This document shows, one piece after another, positions 1 through 13,421 of a stretch of DNA of 64,000 bases. The stretch spans positions 3,001,940-3,065,939 of the forward strand of contig NC_068937.1 in assembly GCF_016801865.2 (NCBI RefSeq). The letters are read 5' to 3'. Positions within the stretch are counted from its first letter, which is position 1. Each line of letters begins with the position of its first letter. The DNA comes from Culex pipiens pallens (taxonomy: Eukaryota > Arthropoda > Insecta > Diptera > Culicidae). The position numbers and the translations under genes are program-made. Under the pieces are notes generated by a model. The model was not told where the DNA came from and did not search any database. It was given only the letters and a program-made list of their open reading frames with translations.

Positions 1-351
1 CTTACTTAGATTAACCAACATTTTGTTAAATTTGCCCGTGCAAGTATTGTCGTGCAAGAGTTGGCCCGCCTCTTCCTTCCACTGCCCCTCTCTTTCCTCC
101 AAACATTATCATAAAGTCCCCTCGCATCAGAGGTCCCCATTGCGAATGTCCTCGTTTTGCTCTTCATAGTTTATCACCTGCAAAGAAATCATCAACAAAC
201 TTACTCACCAATTCCACCTTCACAGTTGCAGCAGTGTGCACTTCGATTTGCCACTTCAACTTAGCCAAATAGTGTAATTTTCACCTTTCACATCCTCTTA
301 CTTCACAATTAACAACACAAACTCAACAAACCGACCGCTCTCGTTCGAATC
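1..351. other. AT-rich non-coding stretch before first gap
   Basis: No gene, splice-bounded exon or repeat is recognised here. The sequence runs straight into an assembly gap. Confidence 0.5.
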
Positions 352-451
352 NNNNNNNNNNNNNNNNNNNNNNNNNNNNNNNNNNNNNNNNNNNNNNNNN
401 NNNNNNNNNNNNNNNNNNNNNNNNNNNNNNNNNNNNNNNNNNNNNNNNNNN
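352..451. other. assembly gap of 100 N
   Basis: Exactly 100 undetermined bases, the conventional size for a scaffold gap of unknown length. Features should not be joined across it. Confidence 0.98.
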
Positions 452-3400
452 ACACCAGCATTTGTCAGTTACCAAATTTTGTTACTCCTGTGTTAATTTG
501 GGTGCACTTGCTTGGCTTGACTTCATTTAAGAGCTTAATTCTTTGGGAGCAAAGATAACAAAATGGTAAGATGGATCACTTCTGGTTTTTTCTCTCAAAA
601 GATGGCGCTGCTGTAGGTTGGTCGAAATTGCGTCAATTCTTGTTGAGTTGAATAATTTTGATTCAAAATAACATAAATTCTGTGAATTATCTGCCTGAAA
701 CACTAAAGTGAGCCATTTACCCACCCCTGCGAGCACTGAAAACGTCATTTCCATGCCGGAAAAGGAGGAAAACTGCACTCTGAGCACTTACTGTTATTGT
801 TCGAAGCAGCTTTCCGTTCCTGAACCCCCTCTCCCCTCCTAAAAAAAGGAAAACTTTTCCCGAAAAACAGGAAAACCTCCGACGACAGGGCCAGAAACAG
901 ACATAACCTCAACCAAAAAGAGAAAACTTCCGAACCGTTTTCGACAGCCCTGCGGGCCAGACATTCCGCAAGGGGAAAGTCAAAAACGAGTTTGCTCAAA
1001 AAGAAAGAAGAAGAAGAAAAGAAGTCAGAGTGCACCCAAACATCATCGTCTTGTTGGGGCTGCAATCAAGCAGGCGGTGCGTTTTCCTCTCGTTTTGAAG
1101 AGTTGAGGAAAAACGGAGGAGGAAAAATAAATCGTTTAACTCAATTTTATCATTACCATCAGTGCCGTCATCATCATCATCATTAGGGCTATTGTCGCAT
1201 TTGGGTCTGCAGACATTTTGTGTGAGAGTGTGTTAGGTTAGTTTTTATCATTTTGCGTTAGAAAAAAACAGCAAAAAACACCGCAATTGGCAATTTTCCT
1301 ATTTTTGCAATTTTGCTGCATGCATTGGAAATGGGATGTTTGGCCTGGAATTTGGTTCACCTTTTTTATACACAATCGTCAATTTAAGCTCAAAGTGTGC
1401 CAAAATTCGATTTGCAGGTTGCTTCGGCTGTCATTTTTCCTACACTCTAATTTTAAAAGAAAGCAAAGCCTCTTTGGCTGTCATCGCATTGGTTCTGGAG
1501 TGCACTCTGATAAAATTAAGCTGGTATTATTTTTCCTCCTTATTTCATAAATAATAGACGATACTGCTGACAGCTGCACAAACAAATTGATCCGCAAATG
1601 GAACAAGACGATGTCGGAGAAAAATGCAATCCTTCGACGCGGGAGTGCCTCGTCCATATTGGATTGTCAATGTAATGCCCGTCCATTTCTTTCATTCCAT
1701 CACGAAGAGAGGTCCCTCAGCTGGTAAGCCCCTTGTTTTCTTCGATAGATCTGGTTATGATACAGTGAAATCTTGCGACGTTGGCATTTAATAATGTTGT
1801 TTTGCAAAGTGTTATTTTTGAGTGCATTTTCGTATACGTGCAATTTTGAAATCTCTACCTTCACTCTCAAACAATACGTACACTCTCAAACAATTTGGCT
1901 TAAAACGAACCAACTGTGCAAAATGTCTTGCAACTGTCAATATTGTAAATCCTCTTGCGCTTGTCCGTACTTTTATTTTGCAGATTGCATGTCCCAGTAG
2001 GCGAATGCTGAGTGTTTTGCAACAGTTTGTCTTTTTCCACTACAGAAAAATGACATAAATCCTTTTGTTTTGCAGATATAAACTGATTCATAGTGCTTTG
2101 AGGTGCTTCCTCTTGAAAATCTGAATGGTCATTTTTTATTTCTAGGATTAAGCATTAAGATTCTTCGCTAAAAAGTTTGTCTTACGTTGTCAAACACTTG
2201 TGATTATTCATATTTTAACGGCCTGGATTCCCGCGAAAAAGTAGCTCCAAAAGACCAACTTTTCCTCCCCCACCATCAACAATCTCCACAACCTGCTCGT
2301 AATCCACTACCACGAGGCAATCTGTTGAAAAAACCCACAAACTTTTGATTTATGGCTTAATTCTGATCGTGTAGCAACCCATCAGAGTATGCCGTGATTT
2401 CACTCGTTGGGGCTTTTTTCGCCTTTTCCTGCGGCCCGCGGCGTTTGACAGGAGCTGGCGGAAAAGTAGGATGAGTTGCTCTATTTTCGTCACATCATAC
2501 TTTTTTTCTTCTTGTTGTAGTTTTCAGCTGTCACTGTGCACGTTAAATCAAAGTTACGCGGAGTTTCACTCCGATCACTGAATTTTCATCAAAACTTGTC
2601 CCAATCAAAAATGTGTGCAAATGGGTCAAATAACAGATTTGAGTAAATTTCACTAAAAATTGAGTGAAGTTCACACAGTTCTGTGCGAAATTTGGTTGAG
2701 GGTTCAGAAAAAAATCATTCTGCGAAAATAAGTTCAAGACGAAAATACCTTCCCTAACCCGCATATGTTTGCTTTTTATGCCACGCCATAATCAACTTTC
2801 ACTTCGGACCGGCCATGATGATGATGACGGCCCCGACGGGTCCGAGTTGGCCTTGGCAGGAAACCTGAGCGGAAACATAAATATAATAATTTGATCACAG
2901 CAGACCGGTAATCTGTTTAGCGAGTGTTTTTGTTTCCGACTTCTTTTCTACTCTTTTTAGCGCTTGTCATTCGGGGAGGGGCGCGGAAGCTGTCATCTCA
3001 TTATGATTATTTTTAAATCAGATTTTTAGAAGTTTTTAAGAGTGTAGGGAGGTGGGTGTTTTAAATTAGGAGCGCGTGACAAATTAAATTAACTTTGGTG
3101 GTTTTTGATTGATGCTTGTTGATCGATTTTAAATATAAACGAGGTAAATGAATTTTGATAAATTATCTTTTTGGAACAGGAAAAGGACGCTTGTCCAATT
3201 TTAAGTCTCAAAAAGTTGATTCAAGTTCTGCTTGAATTCCATAACATTGTTTTACGCTTCTTTCAACTGAATTTAGAAGAAAAATTGCTAAGCTAGTTTT
3301 CTCCACAGTCCAACAATACCGGCTAAACCAACTCAAACTCTCTTTCTGGCAAAAGTTTCCGCATAATAGTTGTTAATTCTGTTTCGGTGCAAGACGAGAA

Positions 3401-3637
3401 ACGATAAAGTTTTGCACCACTATGGTCTGGTTTTATTTAGCTTTTTTCGGACTACAAAAAGAAACAGCTTTGAGACTCTTTTTGCAGTGGATTGCCGAAC
3501 AGGATCGGAATCTTGAATTTTAAACAAAGAAATGAAACAAATTTAAAAACAATATTATCATCAAATCCAAAGTTGAATTCTGAATATTTTAAATTTAACA
3601 TCTTCAAGCAATCTGTTGCTTTTAAATCTTCCTCCAG
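452..3637. other. AT-rich non-coding stretch upstream of the exon
   Basis: Short ORFs only, none resembling a known protein. There is a run of CAT trinucleotides near 1167-1185. The stretch is probably 5' UTR, intron or intergenic DNA of the gene whose coding exon begins at 3638. No promoter could be assigned. Confidence 0.45.
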
Positions 3638-3717
3638 AGATGAAGCCAATAAAGATGGATTACACGCCGGAGAAGTCATGGCCTGCTGATCCAGACATCA
3701 AGAAGGAACAACAACAG
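3638..3717 (+). CDS. putative first coding exon of an unrecognised gene (partial)
   Basis: An 80-nt exon is bounded by a pyrimidine-rich acceptor (tcttcctccag, AG at 3636-3637) and a consensus donor (CAG|gtgagc, GT at 3718-3719). The ATG at 3640 lies two bases inside the exon with G at -3. It opens a 26-codon reading frame that reaches the donor in phase 0. The peptide begins MKPIKMDYTP, has an acidic Pro/Asp middle (SWPADPD) and ends KKEQQQ. The tract is richer in GC than the AT-rich flanks, as expected of coding DNA. I do not recognise the family. The Lys/Glu/Gln-rich end would suit the disordered N-terminus of a nuclear protein, but that is inference. No downstream exon could be identified with confidence, so the next intron is probably long. 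Confidence 0.5.
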
Positions 3718-3814
3718 GTGAGCACGTATTGACCAAAGTTTTTCCTCCTCCCAACTTTCCCTCAACCTTGTTTGGATTTCTCCAAAAACAATGATCCCAA
3801 TTACCTAACACATA

Positions 3815-4254
3815 TTTACTGCCGTTCTACGCATAATTGTCCCATGTCAGTTTTTGACGATTTTGACTTTATGCCATTTTTAAGTTTAGTCTGATGTGTA
3901 CTTTAAGAAAAACACATAAAATCTGGTACTTTGTTCGGAAACTCATTAAAAACAACACCAAGTCTGTTTGTCCCTTCGTTGAACTTCTACGCATAATTGT
4001 CCCACCAAGTATTTTCTTACACGGAATCATTAGTTTTACTAACCATTATGCCTTGTTTATTTGTTGTATAGCAAGTGGATCACAAATAAGGGTGATAAAC
4101 TGCTAAATGGAGCGACTAGGGACACATAGGGCGAATAGGAACCCACGGGACAATTATGCGTAGAAACACAGAAATCGGTCGAAAAATTTCAATCGCGTTT
4201 TTCTCAGTTGCACTTTTTTGAACATGGGACAATTATGCGTAGAACGGCAGTTTA
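3815..4254. mobile_element. 432-bp miniature transposon with 4-bp TTTA target duplication
   Basis: The element spans 3819-4250 and is flanked on both sides by TTTA (3815-3818 and 4251-4254). Its ends are ~28-bp inverted repeats starting CTGCCGTTCTACGCATAATT. A second, inner inverted pair of the same word lies at 3985-4004 and 4147-4165, giving a hairpin inside a hairpin. There is no transposase frame, so it is a non-autonomous miniature inverted-repeat element. The 4-bp duplication alone does not settle the superfamily. It sits about 100 bp downstream of the exon, presumably inside the intron. Confidence 0.85.
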
Positions 4255-6809
4255 CCTTCGGAAGGAAAAACAAACCCAGTTTTAGTTTGTTCCCTGCAAA
4301 ATGGTACCAGATTGTTGATTCAGCTAACAAGATCATTAAACTTTCCCAAGGTGCGGAACGTGATATACTCTTCCACGTGGCAAAAGACGTGCCAAATATT
4401 TTCACCTTTTTGACCCACCCCCCATCAACGTTTGTGGAGATGGTAAAGTTAATCTTGAGCTGGGATTTGCTTCCTTGAAAGTTGGGGGCCATTTTTCAGA
4501 TTTAAGGATTTCTGTAGGCGTTTAAAATTTAAAATTTTATCAAATTTTTTTTTTATTTGAATTGAAATTTGAAAAATTGCTTAAGAAAACCATTTTCAGA
4601 TGTTACTCCCCCAAAATATCTCTCCTCCACCAAAACTCACGTACTTCAAACAATTTCCAGAGTTTTAAGCTGGCGAAAGCGTCTCAGATTTTGTCTTCAT
4701 CTTCTTAGGCTGCAAAATAAGAAGAAGCAGCCGACTTCCGTTCATTTCGACTCAACTTTTTAATTACATTTTCTCCTCCTCATCAGCAATCAGATGACGA
4801 TTGTGAGGGGCTTGCGGCAAAGGGAACAGGAAGAGCAAAAGTTTGCATTTCTTTCGGGGTTGTGTTTCTCTCAAGCTTAGTTGTCAAAATTTGCAATTAA
4901 AATGGGTGAATTTCTGAATCTAATAGTGCCTGTGAGCTGTGAACTTTGTTGTTGAGTCGGAAATTGCCCAGAATAAATTGTTGTTATGAAGAGAGATTGG
5001 TTCGTGTTTAGTGTGTAAAGATCGTAGCAAACTTTGAAAACAACATGGCTACTCCCAGATTTATCGATGTAATTTTTCCAACAAAAAAGTGTTCTGCCCT
5101 AAATTCTACTGATGTATTGTAATATTCATAAATTTAGCAACACATTTTTACTCTCAATTTACCTTACTAAACAAAACATTTAAAACATAAACAGTTGAAC
5201 CCTTCTTCCAACAAAAACAAAGTTTAAATTTAATGTTTTCAATTTATAACAAATTTCATAGATTTTTCAGCCAGAAAATATTTAACCATTCTGTTGCCAT
5301 TTAGCAAGAATTCTGAGATAAATTCACTAACCTTTGAAGGCATCCCATTAGCACTAATGAGCTCATATTTAGAGGTGAATTTCATTCCATCAACGATGCC
5401 TACTTTGACGTTTGACCTAAATATGCTGCCTCTGAGTAAACATCTAACGACTCAAAACAGAGTTGCCTCTGTAAATGATAGATGACAGACAATTTCCAGC
5501 GTGATTTATTATTCAAACCAATCGATTACGCGTTCATTCTCTCTCTCTCTATCTCAGTCATTAATGCCAAAGTGACGGAAGCAATCAGCTGTCATAAACT
5601 ATTGAAGTAAATCTGCGTGCAAAACTTGCTGAAGTTGCAACAAACTTGATGCAATCAAAGTGGGCGTTGAAGCGCCATTTTGGAAAATCTACTCAATGTC
5701 AACAAATGCTCATATTAGGTTGTTTTGTGAGTTTATACGAAATTTTCCAAAACTTTGCTCGTTGCGGCTTATTGAAATATTCATAAACACGAGTACGCGT
5801 ACATTGTCCGCCATTAATCAAATAGACTAGCTTTATCTTAAGTGTGTCTGGTCTTGTGTTTATGTGTGCGAAATAACAAGAGAAACTTTTCCCGAAATTG
5901 TTCCGACCCACTCAATCTTGTATCTGCTTTATTTTATTGAGCCTTACATATAAAACATACACACCAGAAATTGTTTCCTCTTCCCGAATGATGAACACTC
6001 CACAACCACCACCACCAGCAACATCATCTAGTTGGCCATGGCAGGTCCTCCCAGGGGAGCCATAAAATAAAACATCCAACCAAATCAGAATCCCCGAACA
6101 TCCATCAAAGTAGGCCGGCCTTCCCTCAATATGGCGGCGGCGGCGGCGGCTTGTGTGCGTGTGTACGTTCGCCTACTTCGTTGATATCCCAGGATGATTC
6201 AAGGGCATGTTGATACCGAAACAAGTCGGTGTGTCCGTTACACACCCGATTTTTTCAACGATTCTGGTCGCGTTTGAATCGTTTTTTTTTCCTGCAATTG
6301 TCGAATCGATTGAAATTAAATTTTTAAACGCAACAAAATAAAAACAAACGAATTTTATTTCATCATTACACCGCAAACGATAAACATTCCTGAAACAGTT
6401 GGGTGTGTGTGTCCGTTCGCAAAGTGCGGTTTGCCGCGGGACTTCCAGAGGACAACATGACCGCAAATTTCATAAAATATTTATCGGTTGGTCGGTCGGT
6501 TGGAGTTGCTACCAACCACCAGACTGCCGTTGTTGCGGTGGCTGGCATACATTTTTCAACGGAACAACCCGGACTTTGGTCCCCAGATGGACTAAACAGC
6601 GGCAAGTTTGTGCGTTTAATAACTCAAGCTGCTACCAAGGCATTGGGGGATGGTGAAGGTGGGAAGATTAATGGTAAAGTGAGGTTAACTTTGGTTTTAG
6701 ACGATGAGGGATTTGGTTGCGTCGCAGGGTTGGTTAATATTTGATTTGGGGTTCGATTAGGGTGAGATTTGAGAGGGTGATGTGATTTTAAGCTGGGTGG
6801 AAAGCTAAG
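4255..6809. other. non-coding AT-rich stretch
   Basis: No gene is recognised. It includes a short CT-rich microsatellite near 5539-5556 and a (GGC)6-like run at 6133-6150. An open frame at 6403-6744 (113 codons) has no recognisable domain and no convincing splice signals. Confidence 0.45.
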
Positions 6810-7335
6810 TTTGCTAAGTTCAAGAGTTGGTAGCGAACCATGGTACTTTGAAGAGAGAAATGCATTGGTAGTCTATTGGACCAAACATTAACTGTATGTT
6901 GATAAAAATGACCACAGAAACATAAAAAGTGGATTTGAATGACTGGAAAATTATTGGTAACCGATTGGTTACGGATGAGAATTGCCACAAATTCATAGTA
7001 ACCGACAAGCACAAAGTAATTTTGATGATGACTTACTTATCGTTGGAAAAAGATTCAAATTGCTCATAAAGATTGGTAACTTAATGAGATTTCTTCAAAA
7101 TATTGCTTATCGAAATGCAAATCATCATTGGTAGCGCATCGTCATCATTTGGAAACAAAATGGTAGCAAATTTGACCATCTTATAATCATTGGAAATGTT
7201 ACGATTGAGTCACAAATCAATACTTGCTGATCAAAATTGACTCATTAGCATTGGCAGCAGAGGCTAATTATCACAAAAGCATTGGTAACTAAATCGAGAC
7301 CTTTTAATTTTGGTAACCTATTGGTAGCAAATCAA
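6810..7335. repeat. cluster of ATTGGTARC words
   Basis: The word ATTGGTAAC/ATTGGTAGC and close variants recur about ten times at irregular spacing, near 6826, 6864, 6952, 6963, 7071, 7125, 7159, 7250, 7281, 7308 and 7320. The sequence between them does not align, so this is either a very decayed minisatellite or a homotypic cluster of binding sites. Confidence 0.55.
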
Positions 7336-8880
7336 ACATCATTTCCAAAATTATTCCTGAAACAATCCGCTTCAAATCGGATTTCACATTTTCTTATCAA
7401 TTTCAGCATATTGTCTCACATTTTCCGTCAGATTAATTCAATAAATCCTCTCTGCAACATGATAACGACGACACTGAAGATGTGCTCCAAATTTGATTTG
7501 ATCTCACCTTACTTGCTTGAGAAATAACTCGAGCTTAAATCCAACGACCTCTGGTTGATTGAATTTTTGTCTCTGTGCACCTCCAATCAGAAGGAGACAA
7601 CTCAAACTGACAACAAATTGTGCTGCAAATAAGGCACGGAGGGAAAAAACACATTTTATGGTACAAATGAAAATCTCCGTGTCTTTTTTCCATGCCATTT
7701 TTTGGCGATATTCATTTGGATTGCGAAAAAGAAGACGAGATGACAAGATAAATCCATCGTTTTTTTCTTTTCACCTCTTTTGGGCTGAGTAAGGACGATA
7801 CGAACATCCTATTATGTTGCAATCTGCCTTGAAAGACACCTCTTTCTCGTGTGATTGTGTGTTCGCGAGCAAATATTCACATTGCTTGAGCTTTTCCAGT
7901 GTGGGAAGCTTCAAACAATTTGATTGTCAGACAAGCAAAATTTTCTTCTTCTTTTCCAAACATGAAAGAGACAAGAAAAAGCTGCCTCATTTCTTTTTTT
8001 TTAAAGAGAGGTAAAGGTTGGCAAACATGGCCAAAGCTGCGGGTGGAAAATGTTCTGATTCGTTTGAAATGTGTTTCTTTTTTGTTTGCTGTAATCAGAG
8101 TGATTTGAAGACGATGTGATGATTTGTACACAACTTCCTTCCACTAATTTGAGAGTGATGGATTTTTTATGGCCAATTTCCTTTTCAAGAAAAAAAATCT
8201 CCATTTTCACTCTAATTGGTCACCTTTCAAGTTTACTGACCGGAAAAAATCCCAATTTGTGTCGCTAAATTTTAATTTCCCCACCTCCAAAACTCCATTC
8301 TACCCTCGCTAGTTATCCATTGTGTTGATTCTAACAATTAACCCTTTTCTCACCCGAAGCAATTCTTTTTTCAGCCTGACCCACCTCAATTTTGTGCTCG
8401 TTTTCCCGAAAGTCATTGTTCAGCCGCCAGTATTTCTTGACTTTCACCCTAGCAGCGGCTTTCATTTCCATACAAAACTCGTCTTTCTTGGTGGTTGCCT
8501 ACTTTCAGGGGGAGAACCAGGAACCGTCTTCTTTTGTGCCTGCTTGCTACGCCTTTTCCAGCAGTTGCACAATTTCAATTTCTTTAATTTTTCACTGCAC
8601 TCTTTGCGCTGAGTTTTCCATCTTTAGAAATGGTGAGAAAGAAAAGTTCCCCTAACGACTGAAAAAGCTTTGGAAAAAGTAGAAACGGAATTTCACAGAA
8701 TAACTGGCCAAGTTCTGGATCGCAGCATGCTTTGCCACTCCATTGCAGTGCGTTCAAAAGGAAAAAAAGAACGGAGAAAACTGTTCTCTAAGCATAGCAG
8801 GCGTTGAGCATTTCGTGTAGGTGGAAAAAGGTGTTTCGTAAGAGTTGAAAAAATCCAAAATAAAAAAAAACATATCAAAA
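7336..8880. other. non-coding stretch
   Basis: AT-rich sequence with polypyrimidine and polypurine runs. Only short ORFs are present and no product is recognised. Confidence 0.4.
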
Positions 8881-9468
8881 AATTAACAAATTAACAAATT
8901 AACAAATTAACAAATTAACAAATTAACAAATTAACAAATTAACAAATTAACAAATTAACAAATTAACAAATTAACAAATTAACAAATTAACAAATTAACA
9001 AATTAACAAATTAACAAATTAACAAATTAACAAATTAACAAATTAACAAATTAACAAATTAACAAATTAACAAATTAACAAATTAACAAATTAACAAATT
9101 AACAAATTAACAAATTAACAAATTAACAAATTAACAAATTAACAAATTAACAAATTAACAAATTAACAAATTAACAAATTAACAAATTAACAAATTAACA
9201 AATTAACAAATTAACAAATTAACAAATTAACAAATTAACAAATTAACAAATTAACAAATTAACAAATTAACAAATTAACAAATTAACAAATTAACAAATT
9301 AACAAATTAACAAATTAACAAATTAACAAATTAACAAATTAACAAATTAACAAATTAACAAATTAACAAATTAACAAATTAACAAATTAACAAATTAACA
9401 AATTAACAAATTAACAAATTAACAAATTAACAAATTAACAAATTAACAAATTAACAAATTAATAAATG
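8881..9468 (+). repeat. 8-bp tandem array (AACAAATT)n
   Basis: About 73 copies of AACAAATT run with no visible substitution until the last unit, which reads AATAAATG. The purity implies recent expansion by slippage or ongoing homogenisation. The array has no coding potential, since TTAACAAAT-type phases meet TAA stops. Confidence 0.97.
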
Positions 9469-12400
9469 TCTTTCCGACAAAAAACAAAACCCTTTCAAAA
9501 AGCGCAACAAGCTTGCGAGGAAAAAAAACATAATCTTTAGAACATTCCAACAAAGTTGAGTTGAAAATCGCACGTCATCCGATTAAAAAAGTAGAAACAA
9601 AAAAAAACGAAAGAACAACAACTTTTTCAATGAGAAACAAAAAAATCCTCAAACATACCGGACAATGCGGCCGCAACAGCCCCTTAAGTACCGCAACTCG
9701 CACACACACTCACAACCCATTCATCGCAGCAAGCGTTGCGAAGCAAGAAAAAAAAACAATATGGCGGAAGGAGGTTTCGGAAGCCGGCGTTTACGGAGCA
9801 ATTTGCAAAGTGGCGCTGGAAATGAGATTACGAACGGATTAGCCCCTGCTCAGCGCGATGATATGTGGCAAAACAGTTGGTTTTCCGGGGGTTTCTCACC
9901 TCCCGTTTTTGAGTTGGCTGTAATTGCGCTTTTAGTGCTGCTTAAGTGCAAGCACAAAGTAGGCGCTGGGTGTAGTTGCACTATTCGCCACTGCTAGGGG
10001 TGGCGCTGCGTAAGCAAATGAGGACAGTGTTGTTGCCATCAAAGGACGTCATGAAACTTTGTCAGTTTAAGCAAGTCTCAGATCTGGTTAAGCGGTTTGA
10101 GTTACAGTTTTCCAGCAAACAAATTACGACGAGCTTTGTGTAACAATTTACGCAAACTTACTTTAGAACTACGCACAAAAAAATCATCCCTTTAACGGTT
10201 CCAGGAAGACCAATGGCCAGCGGCCATGTTGGCAGTGTTGCCAGCAGAAGAGTTGCCTTGTTTGCGGTTCGTCGTCTATGTTGGTGGTCAGACCTGAATG
10301 TCGGTCTACGCATTTTTTCCCCTTTTCCAGTGCAGAAGCAAGTGTGCAAATTTATTTTGGCAAGCTTACGTGAGGGCTTGGCAAATGTTTGAACTAATTT
10401 TTGCTCGGGAAACCCGGGTTGCGCAGTGTTGCCAACCACTTTAGGTTTGTTTGGCAAAATCGTGCAAATTTGCTTCCATAAAGTGTTAAATTTAACGATT
10501 TTTTGAACTTTCTGTTTTGTGAGTCCGTTTATTTATTTGTGTTGATAATTGCAACGAACACACTCTCAAACACATTGAAAACGGCGATAAATGGTGCAAA
10601 CGTAGCAAGCTGTGGCGGAAATCAGACCAAAATGAATAAATGGCAACTATCAAAGGGTAACTCATGTGGGTACGACGGCTCGCAGTAGACGCGTGGTGAA
10701 CGATAAATGAATGATTAATTGACGCTGGCGGAAGTCCGGAGTCGGTGCGCGAATAAAGTGATTCTGAATTGGAGGTCAGTAGAAGATTGGTTTCTGCATT
10801 ATTTTTGCTTAAATATTAAATTCATTAATTTCCAAAGTAATATAAACATAATTGAATATTTTGAAGGCTTGAAAAAGTTTCATTCTTTTAAAGAAAATGA
10901 CTTCAATAACCAACTGAAAATTTAATTTCAATTATCTGGCAACACTGTCGCTATTTCAAACAAACCTTTCAAACTTATCAAACAAAAAGTAGGCTACTCC
11001 TTTTTTCTTTCAAATCTAATCAATCAGTGATCCCTCTTTGAAGATGTTTTTTTTCCCCCGAAAGCTTCTCAATTTTTTCACACCTTTTTCCCTATTTCAA
11101 GCAGGGATTACCCACAACATTTTCGGCGTTTCGGAAAATCCCTCTCTCAGGTCCATCCAGAGTCGAAGAAAGGAAAACGGTTTTGGGTTTGTTTTTTTAT
11201 TCTGTTTCTTCAACGCGCCTAGTAGGCACTGGATTTGGACACTCAAAACAGTTTTGGAGTGGTCTTAGGCTGTCTTAGTTGGCCATTTATTCTGGGGAGA
11301 AGAGGCTTTTTTTGAAAAGTGATTCGGGATCTGAATCTTTTTTCGTGAGGAGATTGAAGATGATTTTTTTTTTCAATTCAATTTGATTCAAATTTGCTCA
11401 AAAAATTTCAGTCAAATATTGAATTTTTCCAGGCAAGAAAACCCAAAATTCCAATTAAATCGTGAGCAAATAATTTGTCATTTTCGGGGTAAGTTGGCAA
11501 AATTCCTGCCCTCGCAATTATTCAGTAATGAACTTCATGGCAAATATTATGTTCCTCATAACAAAACTCATCCCAGCTATTTCAAACCTCAGTTCTGGTT
11601 GCAAGCTGCAAATGACGTCCTCGAGGTTGGAACTGGCCAAACCCGGGCCTCAATTACTGGGAGAATACACGTGGTTCTCTGGTACGCAATTACGACTTTC
11701 CACGTGGTTGGTGACCCTTGGCTTGTGGGGTCCAAAATTGTTAAATTGTTTTAATTATTGTTTTATTAAATTTTAAATATCTTACCAAAAATCTACATCA
11801 ACCAAAATGGACCAATTTACAAAATTTTCACCGAATCAAAATGGCCACCAACTCTGATTTCGCTTTGAAATTCGAGAGTTCGCAGCCCACGGAAATGCAG
11901 TAATATTTCAATATTAAAATTCATATACTGGCGGCACAATTTTCCACGTTTTTCGCCGAGGTGCACCGATTTCGCGGCATGTTCCACTCTTCCCCGCTGG
12001 TGTTGTTTGGTGGAAGGGACGGAAAATGGCCACAATTTGCTGCCACGTCCTCGTTTTGTGGGAAAAGGCATGAATATTTGCTGGAATTGTTAAACATTTT
12101 AGTTGTGCGTTGGGGAAAATAATTGCTTGATAATTTAGTTGCTAAATTTGAAACTCTTCGAAAGCATTATTTTACCGCAGTAGGCTGGGACGTACGCGAC
12201 CTACTGCGATTGTCTGACCATGACAAAATCAAATTAAATTTTTCTCATATGCAAAATGACTAAGCGCGTTTGCCTCTGTTTGCAAGTGAAATTCAATTAC
12301 AAACATGAGTTTCCCGAAATTTTCTCCCCACATCGAGTGTGACTTGTGGAATTGTGAACATTTGAAAAATAGAAAATTGATGTGACATTTTCTGAAAACC

Positions 12401-13421
12401 TTCATCAAGCGAAAAATTCTACCTTTTATAAAAAATCCCAAATTAAATTTTCCCTTCACGTGTATAAAGCAAAATCAGATTTTACATTCAATTTCCCTCA
12501 CCACAAAACGTAATTAGCAAGCGTTAATTGAATTTTCTTGTAAAAAGACACAAAAGCATTGCTGGTTTCCCAGGGGGAAGTCACTTTTCCTGTGTTGATG
12601 CTTGGAAAAACGAGAGAGAATGGGAACAAAAAATCCTCCAAGGACAAAAGAAAGCTTTCCATTTTTATTCTCCAGGCCTGCTTTGTTGTTGTGGTCATAC
12701 ATCATAATGTTGTGAAAAAATATTGGAGGGAGGACGCTTTTTTCAGGCTGCGAAAATGTTTATTTTATGACAAAGGTAAGTTTGCTCATAAAAAATATTT
12801 TTAAGGTTGTTTTGCTATTTTTATATTGAAATCAGTTTCATGAAAGTTCTTTAAAATGAATCCAATGAAATCTCATTAAAATCGCAAATCTATTTAAAAC
12901 AGACTAAATCACCCAATTCAGCCTACTGGGATCGATTGGGCCGAGTTTTCCGGCATATTTACACAAAACACGTTCGGGACCCCAATAAGGCAGGCAAATC
13001 CTTAACTGGAGAGGCAGTCCCGGAGAGCAAAATTAATTAACACTTGCGTGTTTTCCAAGCGCTAGAAATGGTTCACTTTCACCATCCGAAAAACCATGGA
13101 ACTGGGAAGGGAAAGTTGTGTCACAGACAGATAAATATGAATTTTAGAACAACTTTTGAGTAGGTCTCAAAATTAAATGTTCGCGTCTAATTGTCTATGT
13201 TTTTGGCTGTCATTCCAGGGAGAGTCCAAAAACTGCTCCTACAAAAGTGATTCTGCCCAAAACAGACCTCCTTGCTCAGCTCGGCTTGCTTAGTTTTGTT
13301 TTCGTGCAGCCAGAAGCAGAGTTTGGTGGGGAAAAGGCTTAATTAATTGTTCGCCGACTCTGTCTGCGTCCCGTGTCTGTGGCAGCAGATTGTCCGGGGT
13401 GGCAATTTCGACGGAGCAGTA
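9469..13421. other. non-coding stretch with dispersed motif copies
   Basis: No gene is recognised. It contains CGYAGYARGC at 9725, 10601 and 12176, and CAGTGTTGCC (or its complement) at 10233, 10424 and 10938. An open frame at 9761-9997 begins MAEGGFG after an A-rich tract, but it has no family resemblance and I do not call it. Confidence 0.4.

Noticed and set aside
9761..9997. ATG frame beginning MAEGGFG in a GC-richer patch
   Set aside because: The hydrophobic end looks accidental, no domain is seen, and upstream A-rich sequence is not a specific start signal.
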